A DNA stretch of 64,000 nucleotides from JALZOC01 sp031361295 (GCA_031361295.1 JANMCN010000036.1:18547-82546), one strand, 5' to 3'; shown: positions 26,001-36,674, numbered from the stretch's first letter. Notes: generated by a model not told the origin, from the sequence alone. Translations and numbers: made by a program.

Positions 26001-26520
26001 GGCGTGTGTAGCCGGCCGCGGCGAGAAGGTCTCCGAGATCCGTGGGCGAGATGTCCTGGCCGGGAACGAGCGCCATCGCGGTGGCGTCGAGGCGCTCGGG
26101 CGCGCTGACGCGCGGGAGGAGCGCCGCCGCCGACGCGACGATCAGCCGGCACCGCCCGGCGGCGAGAGCGTGCAGGGCGCGGGCCCGCGCCGAGGCGATG
26201 TCGAAGTGCGGGGCGAGTCCTCGATAGGGATCCACCTCGTGCGAGGGGAAGGGCAGGACGGTGCGCTCCACTTCCGCATCGGAGAGCCCTCCCAGTGCGG
26301 CGAAAAAGAAGCGCGCATCCGCCGTCATCGTGTCGACGTCGCCGTCACTGGGTACGACGAGCAGCGTCAGCCCGCGCTCGGCGGCCGCGGCGGCGAACAT
26401 CGCCTTCGCGGGCCCCGTGAGGCCGGAGACCTTGCGGGCAGGTACGCCCAGCCTGAGACGGCCGCCGGCCGACTTGAGGAGGGAGCGAAGCGTCAGCGAG
26501 CTGGAGGTATATGAGGACAT
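23008..26520 (-). CDS. mfd: Transcription-repair coupling factor
   Basis: A 1170-residue ATPase that removes RNA polymerase stalled at DNA lesions and recruits UvrA. The UvrB-like N-terminal region is followed by the RNAP-interaction domain (GDLVVHVDHGIGVFVGLKRI). The RecG-like motor comes next, with Walker A LCGDVGYGKTEVAMRAAF, APTTVLAFQH, the DEEQ box (VVDEEQRFGV) and LRGRVGRSDRRAYAYLL. The C-terminal TRCF domain lies around YIPDMNQRLTVYRR. Length and motif order are normal. The ATG at 26520 is preferred over a TTG 15 bases upstream. The last 70 residues, before an acid-poor end, contain a basic, proline-containing insert (GLPQKRPRKGADPV). Confidence 0.97.
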   Translation of the reverse strand: MSSYTSSSLTLRSLLKSAGGRLRLGVPARKVSGLTGPAKAMFAAAAAERGLTLLVVPSDGDVDTMTADARFFFAALGGLSDAEVERTVLPFPSHEVDPYRGLAPHFDIASARARALHALAAGRCRLIVASAAALLPRVSAPERLDATAMALVPGQDISPTDLGDLLAAAGYTRQDPVDETGEFCVRGGVVDFYPAGAREPIRLEFVGDTIESIRGYDPATQRSTNGLGQAAVTPLQELLGDAEAPDRSATAFDYLWSNGKPAVLVSEPEAVASHGEKLTGQIIASYGEAVARGSRAPAPLELIVPWDEAATWLDGATSLETLALDEAAHIACQPALQFAGRVPEWAAEIRTGRQAGDTIVFIANSPGLAERTIELLADYEIFAAPIEKAEDVRTASVLVGTGHLSRGFRLPEAGLQFWAETDVFEEDRKTHERRRSATRTFLSDFRDLKAGDLVVHVDHGIGVFVGLKRIDVGAAPQEFMELRYSGEDKLFVPVERLDLVQKYTGASRPSLDKLGGTTWEKAKTRVKKAMRDMAEELLKLYAARKAVPGHAFSPDSHWQQEFEDAFEWELTADQKTAVADIKADMESPGTMDRLLCGDVGYGKTEVAMRAAFKAVMDGKQVAVLAPTTVLAFQHLKTLKDRFAAFPVRIDMVSRFRTKGEQKATLEDLKAGKVEIIVGTHRLLSKDVEFRDLGLLVVDEEQRFGVAHKERIKQMRKRVDVLTMTATPIPRTLNMSLAGIRDMSIIETPPKDRLSIQTNVVKFDQAVISSAIRTEIERGGQVYFVHNIVESIFSLGDLIKRLVPEARVVVGHGQMAEEDLEKAMVDFVAHKYDVLLATTIIENGLDISNANTIIINRADRYGLSQLYQLRGRVGRSDRRAYAYLLVPPEDSLSEVAKKRLAAIREFSDLGSGFRVAALDLEIRGAGNLLGGEQSGHIEAVGFDMYMKLLEQTIKELKGEELEDELRANVNLRVDLRIDDRYIPDMNQRLTVYRRMAGVRTEDELDKLVAEVRDRYGPPPESVQNLAEYAAIRVLADRIGLESLDREGAVVVLKFRADAKLDPAWLFRVVQHRGDIALIPPATVKLDLKKPLGSERPAPIARADPGLPQKRPRKGADPVAGGSWWAARAQAGEVTSGFTKDEIMRPAVENPRADDGVFVRVSGLLRQLSEGR

Positions 26521-26624
26521 CGGCGCGGTGTGCAACCTTTCATTTTACCGGATTCGGCTGCGGACCGGGGGCACGGCAGGGCCTGGCGCCTGATTTCGGT
26601 GTAACCTTCGTTGCCGGCGTGAAG

Positions 26625-27227
26625 ATGGCCAATGGACGCGATGCGAACGGGCCCTGGCGCGACGGCATGGCCGGCCAGATCGGCCTGACCGCCAGGACGC
26701 GCGATCTGCTGGGAGCTGCCGCGATCGTCATCACGGCGTTCGTCGTCGCACTGTGGCTGTTCAGGTTGTTCTGGCACCGCGACGCACTCGCCGATCTGAC
26801 GCAGCAGCCCGGCGGGTGGATGGGCGCGATGGTCATCGTCGCCTGCACCGCCGTCGTCCACGAAATCCTCCATGGACTCGCGTGGTGCCTGGCCGCTCGT
26901 GTGCCGTGGCGCTCGATTTCCGTCCGACCGAGCTGGCGCGTCATGGGCTTCGTCGCCGGGCCTGACGTGCCCCTCCCGGCGAGGGCGTTCCGTGTCGGTG
27001 TGGCCGCCCCCGCGCTGATCCTGGGGGCCATCCCCATCGCGGCAGGACTGTCGGCCGGCCTTGGCCTCCTCGTCCTGTGGGGCCTCTTTGCTCTTCTGGA
27101 ATGCTTCAGCGATGCGGCCCTGCTCCTCGCCATCCACACCGTGCCGGCCGGGGCGCTGATGGTGGGTCACGAGGAAAAGCTGGGGTGCCGAGTCGTGCTC
27201 GGGACTACGGACGCCCGGCGGTCCTGA
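26625..27227 (+). CDS. DUF3267-type membrane zincin-like protein
   Basis: A 200-residue integral membrane protein with about four helices. The sequence VACTAVVHEILHGLAWCLAA carries an HExxH motif inside a membrane helix, as in the DUF3267 putative zincin peptidases related to site-2 proteases. A further segment, HTVPAGALMVGHEEKLGCRVV, follows the last helix. No substrate or regulator is recognisable. The ATG at 26625 is chosen; an in-frame GTG six bases earlier is possible, and the frame is open upstream toward mfd. It is divergent from mfd and overlaps the convergent rfaE2 gene by 23 bases. Confidence 0.75.
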   Translation: MANGRDANGPWRDGMAGQIGLTARTRDLLGAAAIVITAFVVALWLFRLFWHRDALADLTQQPGGWMGAMVIVACTAVVHEILHGLAWCLAARVPWRSISVRPSWRVMGFVAGPDVPLPARAFRVGVAAPALILGAIPIAAGLSAGLGLLVLWGLFALLECFSDAALLLAIHTVPAGALMVGHEEKLGCRVVLGTTDARRS

Positions 27228-27732
27228 TCTTCTCCACGATTGCCGTCGTCGAGTAGCCCTGCTCTACGGGAATGCGGACCACGCGGCCGCCGCGCGCCTC
27301 GACGGTGTCGCGGCCGACGATGGCGTCCTCCGCCCAGTCGGCGCCCTTGACGAGGATGTCGGGCTGGACACGGCGGATGATGTCGGCGGGCGTGTCTTCG
27401 GCGAAGACGACCACGGCGTCGACGCACTCGAGCGCGGACAGGATTTCCGCGCGCTCGTCCTGCGAGTTGATGGGACGGTTCAGGCCCTTGTTGCGGCGGA
27501 CCGACTCGTCGGCGTTGAGGCCGATGATCAGCACGTCGCCGAGCGCTCTCGCCGCCTGCAGGTACCGGACGTGCCCCGGATGGAGCAGGTCGAAGACGCC
27601 GTTCGTGAACACGATGTGCTGTCCGCGACGGCGCTGCGCCTCGACGAATGCGGCCACACCGGCCGGCGTCGTCACCCCGCACGTCGAAGAGCGCCGGACG
27701 CTCAGCGGGCCCGCCCCGTCATTCGCGCTCAC
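27205..27732 (-). CDS. rfaE2: D-glycero-beta-D-manno-heptose 1-phosphate adenylyltransferase
   Basis: A 175-residue nucleotidyltransferase corresponding to the C-terminal domain of E. coli HldE. It makes ADP-heptose for lipopolysaccharide core assembly. The cytidylyltransferase-like signature FTNGVFDLLHPGHVRYLQAA contains the HxGH motif, and GLNADESVRRNKGLNRPIN and KGADWAEDAIVG complete the domain. The kinase half is absent, as in organisms with split hldA/hldC enzymes. The start is uncertain: GTG at 27732 overlaps the wzt stop by 14 bases, and GTG at 27675 would give a tighter N-terminus. Position after wzm-wzt ties it to cell-surface polysaccharide synthesis. Confidence 0.85.
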   Translation of the reverse strand: MSANDGAGPLSVRRSSTCGVTTPAGVAAFVEAQRRRGQHIVFTNGVFDLLHPGHVRYLQAARALGDVLIIGLNADESVRRNKGLNRPINSQDERAEILSALECVDAVVVFAEDTPADIIRRVQPDILVKGADWAEDAIVGRDTVEARGGRVVRIPVEQGYSTTAIVEKIRTAGRP

Positions 27733-29065
27733 CGACTCTGGCGAACGTGAGGGTGTCGGAGAAATCCCATTCGTGGCGTGGCCGATAGATGCCCACGTCC
27801 TTCGTCCGGGACTTGACCCTGAAGGTGTAGAGGAGACGGTGGTAATCGTACGGATATCCGTCGAGCTTGTGGACGGCGACGTCGAGCTTGTAGGTGCCTT
27901 CGACGAGATCCAGGCTTTCGATGGTGAACCGGGCCTCGGCATCGCCGAACATACGGACGGCCTTCAGCTCTTCGAGGCTCGTGTTCGTCCCGTAGCAGCA
28001 GACGCCTTCCGCGTTGAACAGCCCGATCCCGATCACGAAGTCGTCGACCGCCACCGGCGACCGCAGCGCGATGCGGACGCTGAGCGGCTGCCCGGAGTGG
28101 AAGACGTGCCCGGCCCCTTCCGGGCCGTACAGCTGGACGTCCGTGATCTCGACCTCGCGGGATCCCCATCGTCCCTCCGTCGCCCGGAACATATCCGCCG
28201 GCCCCTCGGCGGTTCCGATCGGATGGTCGGGAAGCACGGCGCTCGCGGGCTCGTCGGGCGAGACGACGGACACCGACTCATGCGCACGGGCATCGCCAGC
28301 CGCGAGCTGATGCTCCTCGGTCGTCTCGACCGCGGTGATGTACGCGCCGACCACCCGCTTGGGGTCGCCCATGGCCTTCAGCTCGCCGCCGTCAATCCAC
28401 AGCGCCTCGTCGCAAAAGCGTTCGACGAGCCCGAGCGAGTGCGTCACGAGGAGGATTGTCTTGCCGCGGCGCTTGAACTCGGCGAACTTGTCCAGGCACT
28501 TGTGGGTGAACCCCTCGTCGCCGACGGCCAGCACTTCGTCGACCAGCAGCACCTCGGGATCGACATGGATCGCCACCGCGAAGCCCAGCCGCATGTACAT
28601 CCCGGAGGAGTACGTCTTCACCGGCGCGTCGATGAAGTCCTTCATCTCGGCGAACTCGACGATCTCGTCGAACCGCCGCGTGATCTCGCGCTTGGTCAGG
28701 CCGAGCATGATGCCGTTGATGAAGACGTTCTCACGCCCGGAGATCTCCGGGTGAAAACCGGCGCCGAGCTCGATGAGCGCCGATATGCGGCCGACGACGT
28801 CCACCGACCCGGAGGAGGGTTTCGTGATGCCGGCCACCAGCTTCAGCAGCGTGCTCTTCCCGGAGCCATTGCGGCCGATCACGCCGAGCGTCCGCCCCTT
28901 CGGCACCGAGAACGTGACATCACGGACGGCGGAGAACGTTTCGTCAGGTCGGAGACTCCCGACGAGACTGCGCGACAGCAGCGCGCTCTTCAGCGTCGAG
29001 AACTGCCGCCGCCGGCTGTAGCGACGGTAGACCTTCGAGGCGTTGGTGACGGTGATGGAGTTCAT
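27719..29065 (-). CDS. wzt: Polysaccharide ABC exporter ATPase with C-terminal Wzt domain
   Basis: A 448-residue ATPase of a polysaccharide/O-antigen exporter. Walker A is GVIGRNGSGKSTLLKLV, the signature is YSSGMYMRLGFAVAI, and Walker B is EVLLVDEVLAVGDE, followed by the H-loop VTHSLG. The cluster SVDVVGRISALIELGAGFHPE is typical of the TagH/Wzt branch. Residues 290-440 form a beta-rich Wzt_C-type domain that in O-antigen systems recognises the capped non-reducing end of the glycan. The permease is the next gene upstream, separated by a 163-base gap full of heptad repeats. rfaE2 overlaps its 3' end. Confidence 0.92.
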   Translation of the reverse strand: MNSITVTNASKVYRRYSRRRQFSTLKSALLSRSLVGSLRPDETFSAVRDVTFSVPKGRTLGVIGRNGSGKSTLLKLVAGITKPSSGSVDVVGRISALIELGAGFHPEISGRENVFINGIMLGLTKREITRRFDEIVEFAEMKDFIDAPVKTYSSGMYMRLGFAVAIHVDPEVLLVDEVLAVGDEGFTHKCLDKFAEFKRRGKTILLVTHSLGLVERFCDEALWIDGGELKAMGDPKRVVGAYITAVETTEEHQLAAGDARAHESVSVVSPDEPASAVLPDHPIGTAEGPADMFRATEGRWGSREVEITDVQLYGPEGAGHVFHSGQPLSVRIALRSPVAVDDFVIGIGLFNAEGVCCYGTNTSLEELKAVRMFGDAEARFTIESLDLVEGTYKLDVAVHKLDGYPYDYHRLLYTFRVKSRTKDVGIYRPRHEWDFSDTLTFARVGERE

Positions 29066-29071
29066 TCCCTG

Positions 29072-29220
29072 CTGCCAGCCGCCAGCTGCCAGCTGCCAGA
29101 TGCGCGCGTGACGGCGGTGCCCAGCCTGACGTCGGCACTCCCCGCAACACGCTGGACGACCTTGTGAAGATCATCCAACCGCGCTGGTCGCGGCTGGGAG
29201 CCGGAAGCCGGAAGCCGGAA
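29072..29220. repeat. Heptad-repeat inverted element between wzm and wzt
   Basis: Four tandem heptads of the form CTGCCAG (one is CCGCCAG) occupy 29072-29099. Four more of the form GCCGGAA (the first is GCTGGGA) occupy 29193-29220. Read on opposite strands, both arrays fit the loose unit G-C-T/C-G-G-x-A, so the pair forms an inverted, 149-base element filling the gap between the two ABC genes. No ORF is credible here. The layout parallels the element at 32727-32835. Confidence 0.7.
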
Positions 29221-29228
29221 GCTTTGGT

Positions 29229-30017
29229 TCACACTTCCTCCGCGAACGTGTCCCGTAACCGATCGAAGATGAAATATCCGAACAGAAAGAATGCGATTGA
29301 GATGGCGCCGAGGACGAGGAGCCATCTGAGATGGCCGAAGTCTCCACGAAAGAACAGGATCTCCTGGTACGACACCGCCAGGTGCGTGAACGGATTCAGG
29401 TTCAGGAACCGCTTGGCGACGGGCGGCGCCTGGAACCACGGGTAGATGATCGGCGTCGCGAAGAACCAGAACGTCAGGAGGTTCGCCAGGATGTCGCGGA
29501 TGTCGCGGAAATGCACCGTCAGCGCCGAGAGGATCAAAGCAAAGGATATCGTGAGCACGAGCTGCACGAACACGACCATCGGCAGCCAGAGCAGCGTCAG
29601 GTGCGGCGGGAGCCGGTAGTACGCCAGGAACGCCGCCAGGATCCCCAGTCCCAGGAAGAAGTGGACCATGTTCGCGAGCACGGTCACGATCGGCAGGATT
29701 TCCGCCGGGAAGAGCACCTTCTTGATCAGGTTGCCGCCGGAGATGAGGATGTTCGACGACTCCGCGAGCGACGACGAGAACCATGTCCAGGGCAGGATGC
29801 CGCAGAACATGAAGACGACGTACGGCTCGAGTCCGATGTGGGTGCCCGGCATCACGTATTTGAAGACGAGCGTGTAGACCGTGAGCAGCAGGAGCGGGTT
29901 GATGAAGGACCAGAAGAAGCCGAGCACCGAGCCGCGATACCGCGCCTTCAGCTCGCGCGCGACGAGGCTCTGGATGAGACCGCGGTAGCGAAAGAGTCTC
30001 GCGAGGTTATGGAACAT
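29229..30017 (-). CDS. wzm: Polysaccharide ABC exporter permease
   Basis: A 262-residue ABC-2-type permease with six membrane helices. The N-terminal amphipathic start (LVARELKARYRGSVLGFFWSFINP) is diagnostic of the Wzm/TagG polysaccharide-export family. Further helices include YTLVFKYVMPG, LGLGILAAFLAYY and FLFGYFIFDRLRDTF. It partners the Wzt-type ATPase to move an undecaprenyl-linked glycan across the inner membrane. The start overlaps the PP2C phosphatase stop by 11 bases, so the transport genes are joined to the ATP-synthase/PP2C transcript. Confidence 0.92.
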   Translation of the reverse strand: MFHNLARLFRYRGLIQSLVARELKARYRGSVLGFFWSFINPLLLLTVYTLVFKYVMPGTHIGLEPYVVFMFCGILPWTWFSSSLAESSNILISGGNLIKKVLFPAEILPIVTVLANMVHFFLGLGILAAFLAYYRLPPHLTLLWLPMVVFVQLVLTISFALILSALTVHFRDIRDILANLLTFWFFATPIIYPWFQAPPVAKRFLNLNPFTHLAVSYQEILFFRGDFGHLRWLLVLGAISIAFFLFGYFIFDRLRDTFAEEV

Positions 30018-30789
30018 CGATTTCGAGGATCAGCGCCGTGATGTTGTCGGGGCCTCCCGCCTGGTTGGCCGCATCGACGAGCGCGCGCGAGATGCCGTCG
30101 AGCGTCATGCCGGCCTGTCCAAGAATCTCCGCGATGCGGTCGTCCGCGACGACGCCGAACAGGCCGTCCGAACAGAGAAGGTAGCGCTCGCCGGGGGCGG
30201 GGGTCACCTCCGTCACGTCGACCTCGGGATCCTCGCCGCCCGCGAGCGCACGCGTGACGACGTTGCGCCAGGGATGCTGGCGCGCGGCGCTCGGGGTCAG
30301 CGTGCCGGCACGGACCTGCTCTTCCACCCAGGAATGATCGTGGGTAATCTGCGCGAGCGTGCCGTGGCGCAGGACGTAGACCCGGCTGTCGCCGACGTGA
30401 CCGACGCTCGCCGAGGTGCGTCCCACGAGCACGGCCGAGGCCGTGGTCGCCATCCCGCGCAGATCGTGCGAATCGGCAATTGCCGAGGCGATGCGGCGGT
30501 TCGCCAGGCGGAATGCCGCTTTGAGGCGATTGGCCTCGAGGCTGAGGGCCGGATCGAATGGGAAGGGCCACGTGCGGTTCTTGTCGGCCCCGGCTGTCTC
30601 CTCGATGAACGCCTCGATGGCTTCGACGGCCACGCGCGAGGCGACCTCACCGGCGACGTGGCCGCCCATCCCGTCGGCGACGACGAACAGGCCGACGTCC
30701 GCCCGGGTCGAGTAGCTGTCCTCGTTGCTCGTTCGCCGGAGGCCGGGATCCGTGCTGACCGCCCACGAGACCGAATGCGCCGGGGTCAT
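30007..30789 (-). CDS. PP2C-family serine/threonine protein phosphatase
   Basis: A 260-residue Mn/Mg-dependent phosphatase of the PrpC/Stp type. The metal-binding motifs are complete: RRTSNEDSY, VVADGMGGHVAGEVAS, VGHVGDSRVYVL, LLCSDGLFGVV and the final GPDNITALIL. Such enzymes reverse Hanks-type Ser/Thr kinase phosphorylation. No kinase gene is next to it; usual partners (PASTA kinase, FHA proteins) are absent from the window. It begins nine bases after atpC and overlaps wzm, an unusual placement at the end of an ATP-synthase operon. Confidence 0.93.
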   Translation of the reverse strand: MTPAHSVSWAVSTDPGLRRTSNEDSYSTRADVGLFVVADGMGGHVAGEVASRVAVEAIEAFIEETAGADKNRTWPFPFDPALSLEANRLKAAFRLANRRIASAIADSHDLRGMATTASAVLVGRTSASVGHVGDSRVYVLRHGTLAQITHDHSWVEEQVRAGTLTPSAARQHPWRNVVTRALAGGEDPEVDVTEVTPAPGERYLLCSDGLFGVVADDRIAEILGQAGMTLDGISRALVDAANQAGGPDNITALILEIDVP

Positions 30790-30798
30790 GGTCCTGCG

Positions 30799-31251
30799 TC
30801 AGCCCTTCACGGCATCCCGGATCCGCCGGGCCGGGCTGCCGGGAACGCGGCTCGATACCTGCAGCCGCGCCATCGACTTCATCAAGGCCACCCGTGCCCG
30901 CTCGTAGTCGATGTCGGACCTGGCGTGGGCGAGCCGTTCCTCCGCACGCCGGCGCGACGCCTCCGCACGCTCCACGCTGATGTCTTCCGCCCGCTCGGCA
31001 AGGCGCGCGAGGATGGTGACACGGTCGGGAAGCACTTCGGCGAAGCCGAACGCGATGGAGAGAAACACCTTCTCCTGCCCCTTGCGGTACCACAGCTCGC
31101 CGACCGCGAGCGCGGCGAGCAGCGGCGTATGGCCCGGCAGCACGCCGAAGTACCCCTCTGATCCCGGGATCTCCACCTCGTCCACCTGTTCCTGGACGAT
31201 GCGCCGCTCCGGGGTGACGATCTGGAGTTCGAGGTGAGCTGGGAGCGCCAT
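30799..31251 (-). CDS. atpC: ATP synthase F1 epsilon subunit
   Basis: A 150-residue epsilon subunit, part of the central stalk and an inhibitor of ATP hydrolysis. The N-terminal beta-sandwich (LELQIVTPERRIVQEQVDEVEIPGSEGYFGVLPGHTPLLAAL) is standard, followed by the two-helix C-terminal domain (ARLAERAEDISVERAE and RRRAEERLAHARSDIDYERA). It begins three bases after the atpD stop, confirming cotranscription. The C-terminal end is about ten residues longer than E. coli AtpC. Confidence 0.96.
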   Translation of the reverse strand: MALPAHLELQIVTPERRIVQEQVDEVEIPGSEGYFGVLPGHTPLLAALAVGELWYRKGQEKVFLSIAFGFAEVLPDRVTILARLAERAEDISVERAEASRRRAEERLAHARSDIDYERARVALMKSMARLQVSSRVPGSPARRIRDAVKG

Positions 31252-31254
31252 GGG

Positions 31255-32706
<1,452 letters not shown>

Positions 32707-32726
32707 GGCTATCCTTTGTTTGCAGT

Positions 32727-32835
32727 GTCCAGCTTCCGTCTCCAGTTTCGAGTGCCGGCTTCCCGGCGATGGCCGGCGAAGGCCTGGCGACCGCGGGGGC
32801 ACCCGCGGGCTGTCACTGGGAACTGGCGACTGGAA
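32727..32835. repeat. Heptad-repeat inverted element between atpG and atpD
   Basis: Three heptads at 32815-32835 have the unit ACTGG followed by two variable bases. Three related heptads at 32727-32747 carry the same kind of unit on the opposite strand (complement AACTGGA, GACGGAA, GCTGGAC). Between them lies a perfect 7-bp hairpin, CCGCGGG with CCCGCGG and a four-base loop (32790-32807). The element fills most of the only large gap in the F1 part of the ATP-synthase operon apart from the atpA/atpH gap, and could fold in the mRNA. No coding sequence is supported. Confidence 0.65.
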
Positions 32836-32841
32836 CCTTCC

Positions 32842-33726
32842 CTACAGCGCCTGCGCGCCCGAGACGACCTCGATGATTTCCCGCGTGATGGCGGCCTGGC
32901 GCACCTTGTTCATGTAGAGCGTCAGCGCTTCGATCATGTCCCCGGAGTTGCGCGTCGCGGCGTCCATTGCCGTCATCTGCGCCGCATAGAACGCGGCGTG
33001 CGACTCCAGGAGCGCACGGAAGATCTGCACTTCCACGTAGCTCGGCAGCAGGTGCGCGAACAACTCCTCCGGCCGCGGCTCGTACAGATAGTCGACGACC
33101 GGCGCGCCCGCCGGCGCGTTCGCCGCGGAGGGAAACGAGCCGCGCGGGATCGGGAGCAGCTGTTCGACGACGACATGCTGCACCATCACGGACTTGAACT
33201 CGTTGAAGGCGAGGAACACGCTGTCCACCTCGCCGCCGACGAACGCGTCGATTGCCGCACGCGCGATCTGCTGCGCGTGGTCGAACGTCAGCTGCGCGAA
33301 CAGGTTCACCTGCTCGTAGACGATCTCGAACGGGCGCCGGGCATAGAAATCACGCCCGCGCCGCCCGATGAGGCCCAGCGCCACCTGCCGGCTGCCCTGC
33401 TCGACGATGAACGCGCCGGACGCCTTGATGACGTTCGTGTTGAAGCTGCCGCACAGGCCGCGATCCGCGGTAACCACGAGGAGCAGCGACTTGTGGTTCG
33501 CCTTCGGCTCCGCGCGCTCGTCGAGCAGCGGATGGGCCGCCGGATCCACGCGGGACGCGAGGCTGCCGAGCACGCGGCGCATCTCGGTGGCGAATGGTCG
33601 GGCCTGTTGCACGCGCTCCTGCGCGCGGCGAAGCCGCGACGCGGCCACCATCTTCATGGCCTTGGTGATCTGCTGCGTCGACTTGACCGCGCGCACCCGC
33701 CGCCTGATGTCTATGAGTGAAGGCAT
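32842..33726 (-). CDS. atpG: ATP synthase F1 gamma subunit
   Basis: A 294-residue central-shaft subunit that couples c-ring rotation to catalysis. The N-terminal helix (IRRRVRAVKSTQQITKAMKMVAASRLRRAQERV) and the C-terminal helix (ATRNSGDMIEALTLYMNKVRQAAITREIIEVVSGAQAL) pack into the alpha3-beta3 core. The middle LLVVTADRGLCGSFNTN motif is conserved. Length is normal and it starts 31 bases after atpA. Confidence 0.97.
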   Translation of the reverse strand: MPSLIDIRRRVRAVKSTQQITKAMKMVAASRLRRAQERVQQARPFATEMRRVLGSLASRVDPAAHPLLDERAEPKANHKSLLLVVTADRGLCGSFNTNVIKASGAFIVEQGSRQVALGLIGRRGRDFYARRPFEIVYEQVNLFAQLTFDHAQQIARAAIDAFVGGEVDSVFLAFNEFKSVMVQHVVVEQLLPIPRGSFPSAANAPAGAPVVDYLYEPRPEELFAHLLPSYVEVQIFRALLESHAAFYAAQMTAMDAATRNSGDMIEALTLYMNKVRQAAITREIIEVVSGAQAL

Positions 33727-33757
33727 GATTCTTCAACTATCGGCTGTCCGCCCCCGC

Positions 33758-35287
<1,530 letters not shown>

Positions 35288-35443
35288 GATGTTGTCTCGT
35301 CCGGCTGCGCCCCCCGGACGCGGATTGTCCTGTTGTCGTTGAGCGCGGTCGGCGGCGTCACCCGATGCGGCTCCCGCGGCAGGCCCGCCGTCGGAGGCCC
35401 GGGCACTGCCGGGCGGCCCGCTGGACGCGACCCCGGCGCGCGC

Positions 35444-36004
35444 TCAGGTGGCGATCGCCACGAGCGCGTCTCGCATCTTTTCGAGCTGGCGCGTGACGCT
35501 GCCGTCGTACACCGTGCTGCCGATCCGGGTGATGGCCCCGCCGATAATCGAGGCATCGACGCGCGTCTCGAGATGCACGTCCTCGGCACGTCGTCCCGTC
35601 GCCTGCGCCAGCCCGTCGCGGAGCGCGGCCGCGCGTTCCGGCGGCAGGGCGACCGCGGTCACGACCTCGACCCTGATCACGTTGGCGTGCTCCAGCAGGC
35701 GTGAGCGGTAGGCCGCGACGATCTGGGGGAGGAGCGCCAGCCGGTCGCGATCCGCGAGCAGGCGCAGCAGCTTGGCGACGGTCGGCGAGGCCGTGCCCGC
35801 GCGCAGCAGCAGCTGGTCGACGACCGCGCGCTTCTGTGCCGCCGGGACGCCGGGATTCGACAACACGCGCTCGAGGCCTTCGTGGCCGGCGACGATCCGC
35901 CCGAACTCCTCCAGGTCGCGGCCGGCCTGCTGCACGTCCGATTCCTTCAGCGCCACGTCGAACAACGCGCGCGCGTAGCGAACCCCGGCCGCCCGGCTCG
36001 TCAT
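35444..36004 (-). CDS. atpH: ATP synthase F1 delta subunit
   Basis: A 186-residue peripheral-stalk subunit joining F1 to the b-subunit stator. The family opening AAGVRYARALFDVALKE and the C-terminal VDASIIGGAITRIGSTVYDGSVTRQLEKM are both present. Its first four bases overlap the end of atpF (ATGA), so translation is coupled. A rather Arg-rich middle section (RLLADRDRLALLPQIVAAYRSR) conforms to the family. Confidence 0.95.
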   Translation of the reverse strand: MTSRAAGVRYARALFDVALKESDVQQAGRDLEEFGRIVAGHEGLERVLSNPGVPAAQKRAVVDQLLLRAGTASPTVAKLLRLLADRDRLALLPQIVAAYRSRLLEHANVIRVEVVTAVALPPERAAALRDGLAQATGRRAEDVHLETRVDASIIGGAITRIGSTVYDGSVTRQLEKMRDALVAIAT

Positions 36005-36648
36005 CGGACCTCCCGGAGCTGCGCCGTGTAGCGGTCGACCAGCCGCAACTGATCGTCCGCCGTGATCGATTGCCTGATCCGTGTTTCCGCCACGTTCACC
36101 GCCAGCTGGGCGGCGTGGGCGGTGAGCTCGCGGCGCGCCACGCGCAGCCGCACCTCGATCTCGCGGCGCGTCTGTTCGAGCAGCCGCTCACGATCGGCGG
36201 CAGCCGCCTGGGCAATCCGGGCCTGCTCGGCCGCCAGGTCCTGCGCGCCCTGCGCCTTGAGCGCCTCGAGCTCGGCGGGGAGCGTCCGCAACTTGCGATC
36301 GATTTCAGCGAGCTGCTCGGTCGCAGCCGCCCGCGTCTCGGCCGCGGTGACGAGATCCTGGCGAATCGCCGCCGTCCTCGACGACAGGTGCAGGCCGATC
36401 GGCCCCTTCAGGAAATACACGAGTACGCCCACCAGGATGCCGAAGTTCGCGAGCTTGGCCACGGACTGGAGCGGAGTCTGCTCGTGCGGCGCCTCTGTCT
36501 CGCCTGGTGCCTCAGCCGCCGCCGCGGGCGTTTCGCGCTGAGCCGCCGCGGCCACCGGCGCGGCCACGAGCATCAGAAGCAGCCACAGCCACGCCACGCC
36601 GCGCGCGAGGCGGAGCAGTGTCTGGCCCTGTTGGCTGGGGGATGTCAT
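36001..36648 (-). CDS. atpF: ATP synthase F0 subunit b, with N-terminal extension
   Basis: A 215-residue stator subunit. Two hydrophobic segments occur: WLWLLLMLVAAPVAAAA near the N-terminus, which looks like a signal peptide, and LANFGILVGVLVYFLKGPI (about residues 60-80), the usual b-subunit membrane anchor. A long charged helix (TAAIRQDLVTAAETRAAATEQ onwards) then forms the dimeric stalk. The extra N-terminal part and the Ala/Pro/Glu linker between the segments are uncommon for AtpF. The ATG at 36648 is preferred; a TTG at 36678 overlaps the stop of the preceding gene and is an alternative. The gene is coupled to atpH. Confidence 0.85.
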   Translation of the reverse strand: MTSPSQQGQTLLRLARGVAWLWLLLMLVAAPVAAAAQRETPAAAAEAPGETEAPHEQTPLQSVAKLANFGILVGVLVYFLKGPIGLHLSSRTAAIRQDLVTAAETRAAATEQLAEIDRKLRTLPAELEALKAQGAQDLAAEQARIAQAAAADRERLLEQTRREIEVRLRVARRELTAHAAQLAVNVAETRIRQSITADDQLRLVDRYTAQLREVR

Positions 36649-36674
36649 AGAGATGGTTACTTCGGAACCGGTGG

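Noticed and set aside
24034..26514. 826-codon plus-strand frame opposite mfd
   Set aside because: Antisense shadow; the sequence is rich in Arg, Asp and Leu repeats without domain structure, and Mfd is unambiguous.
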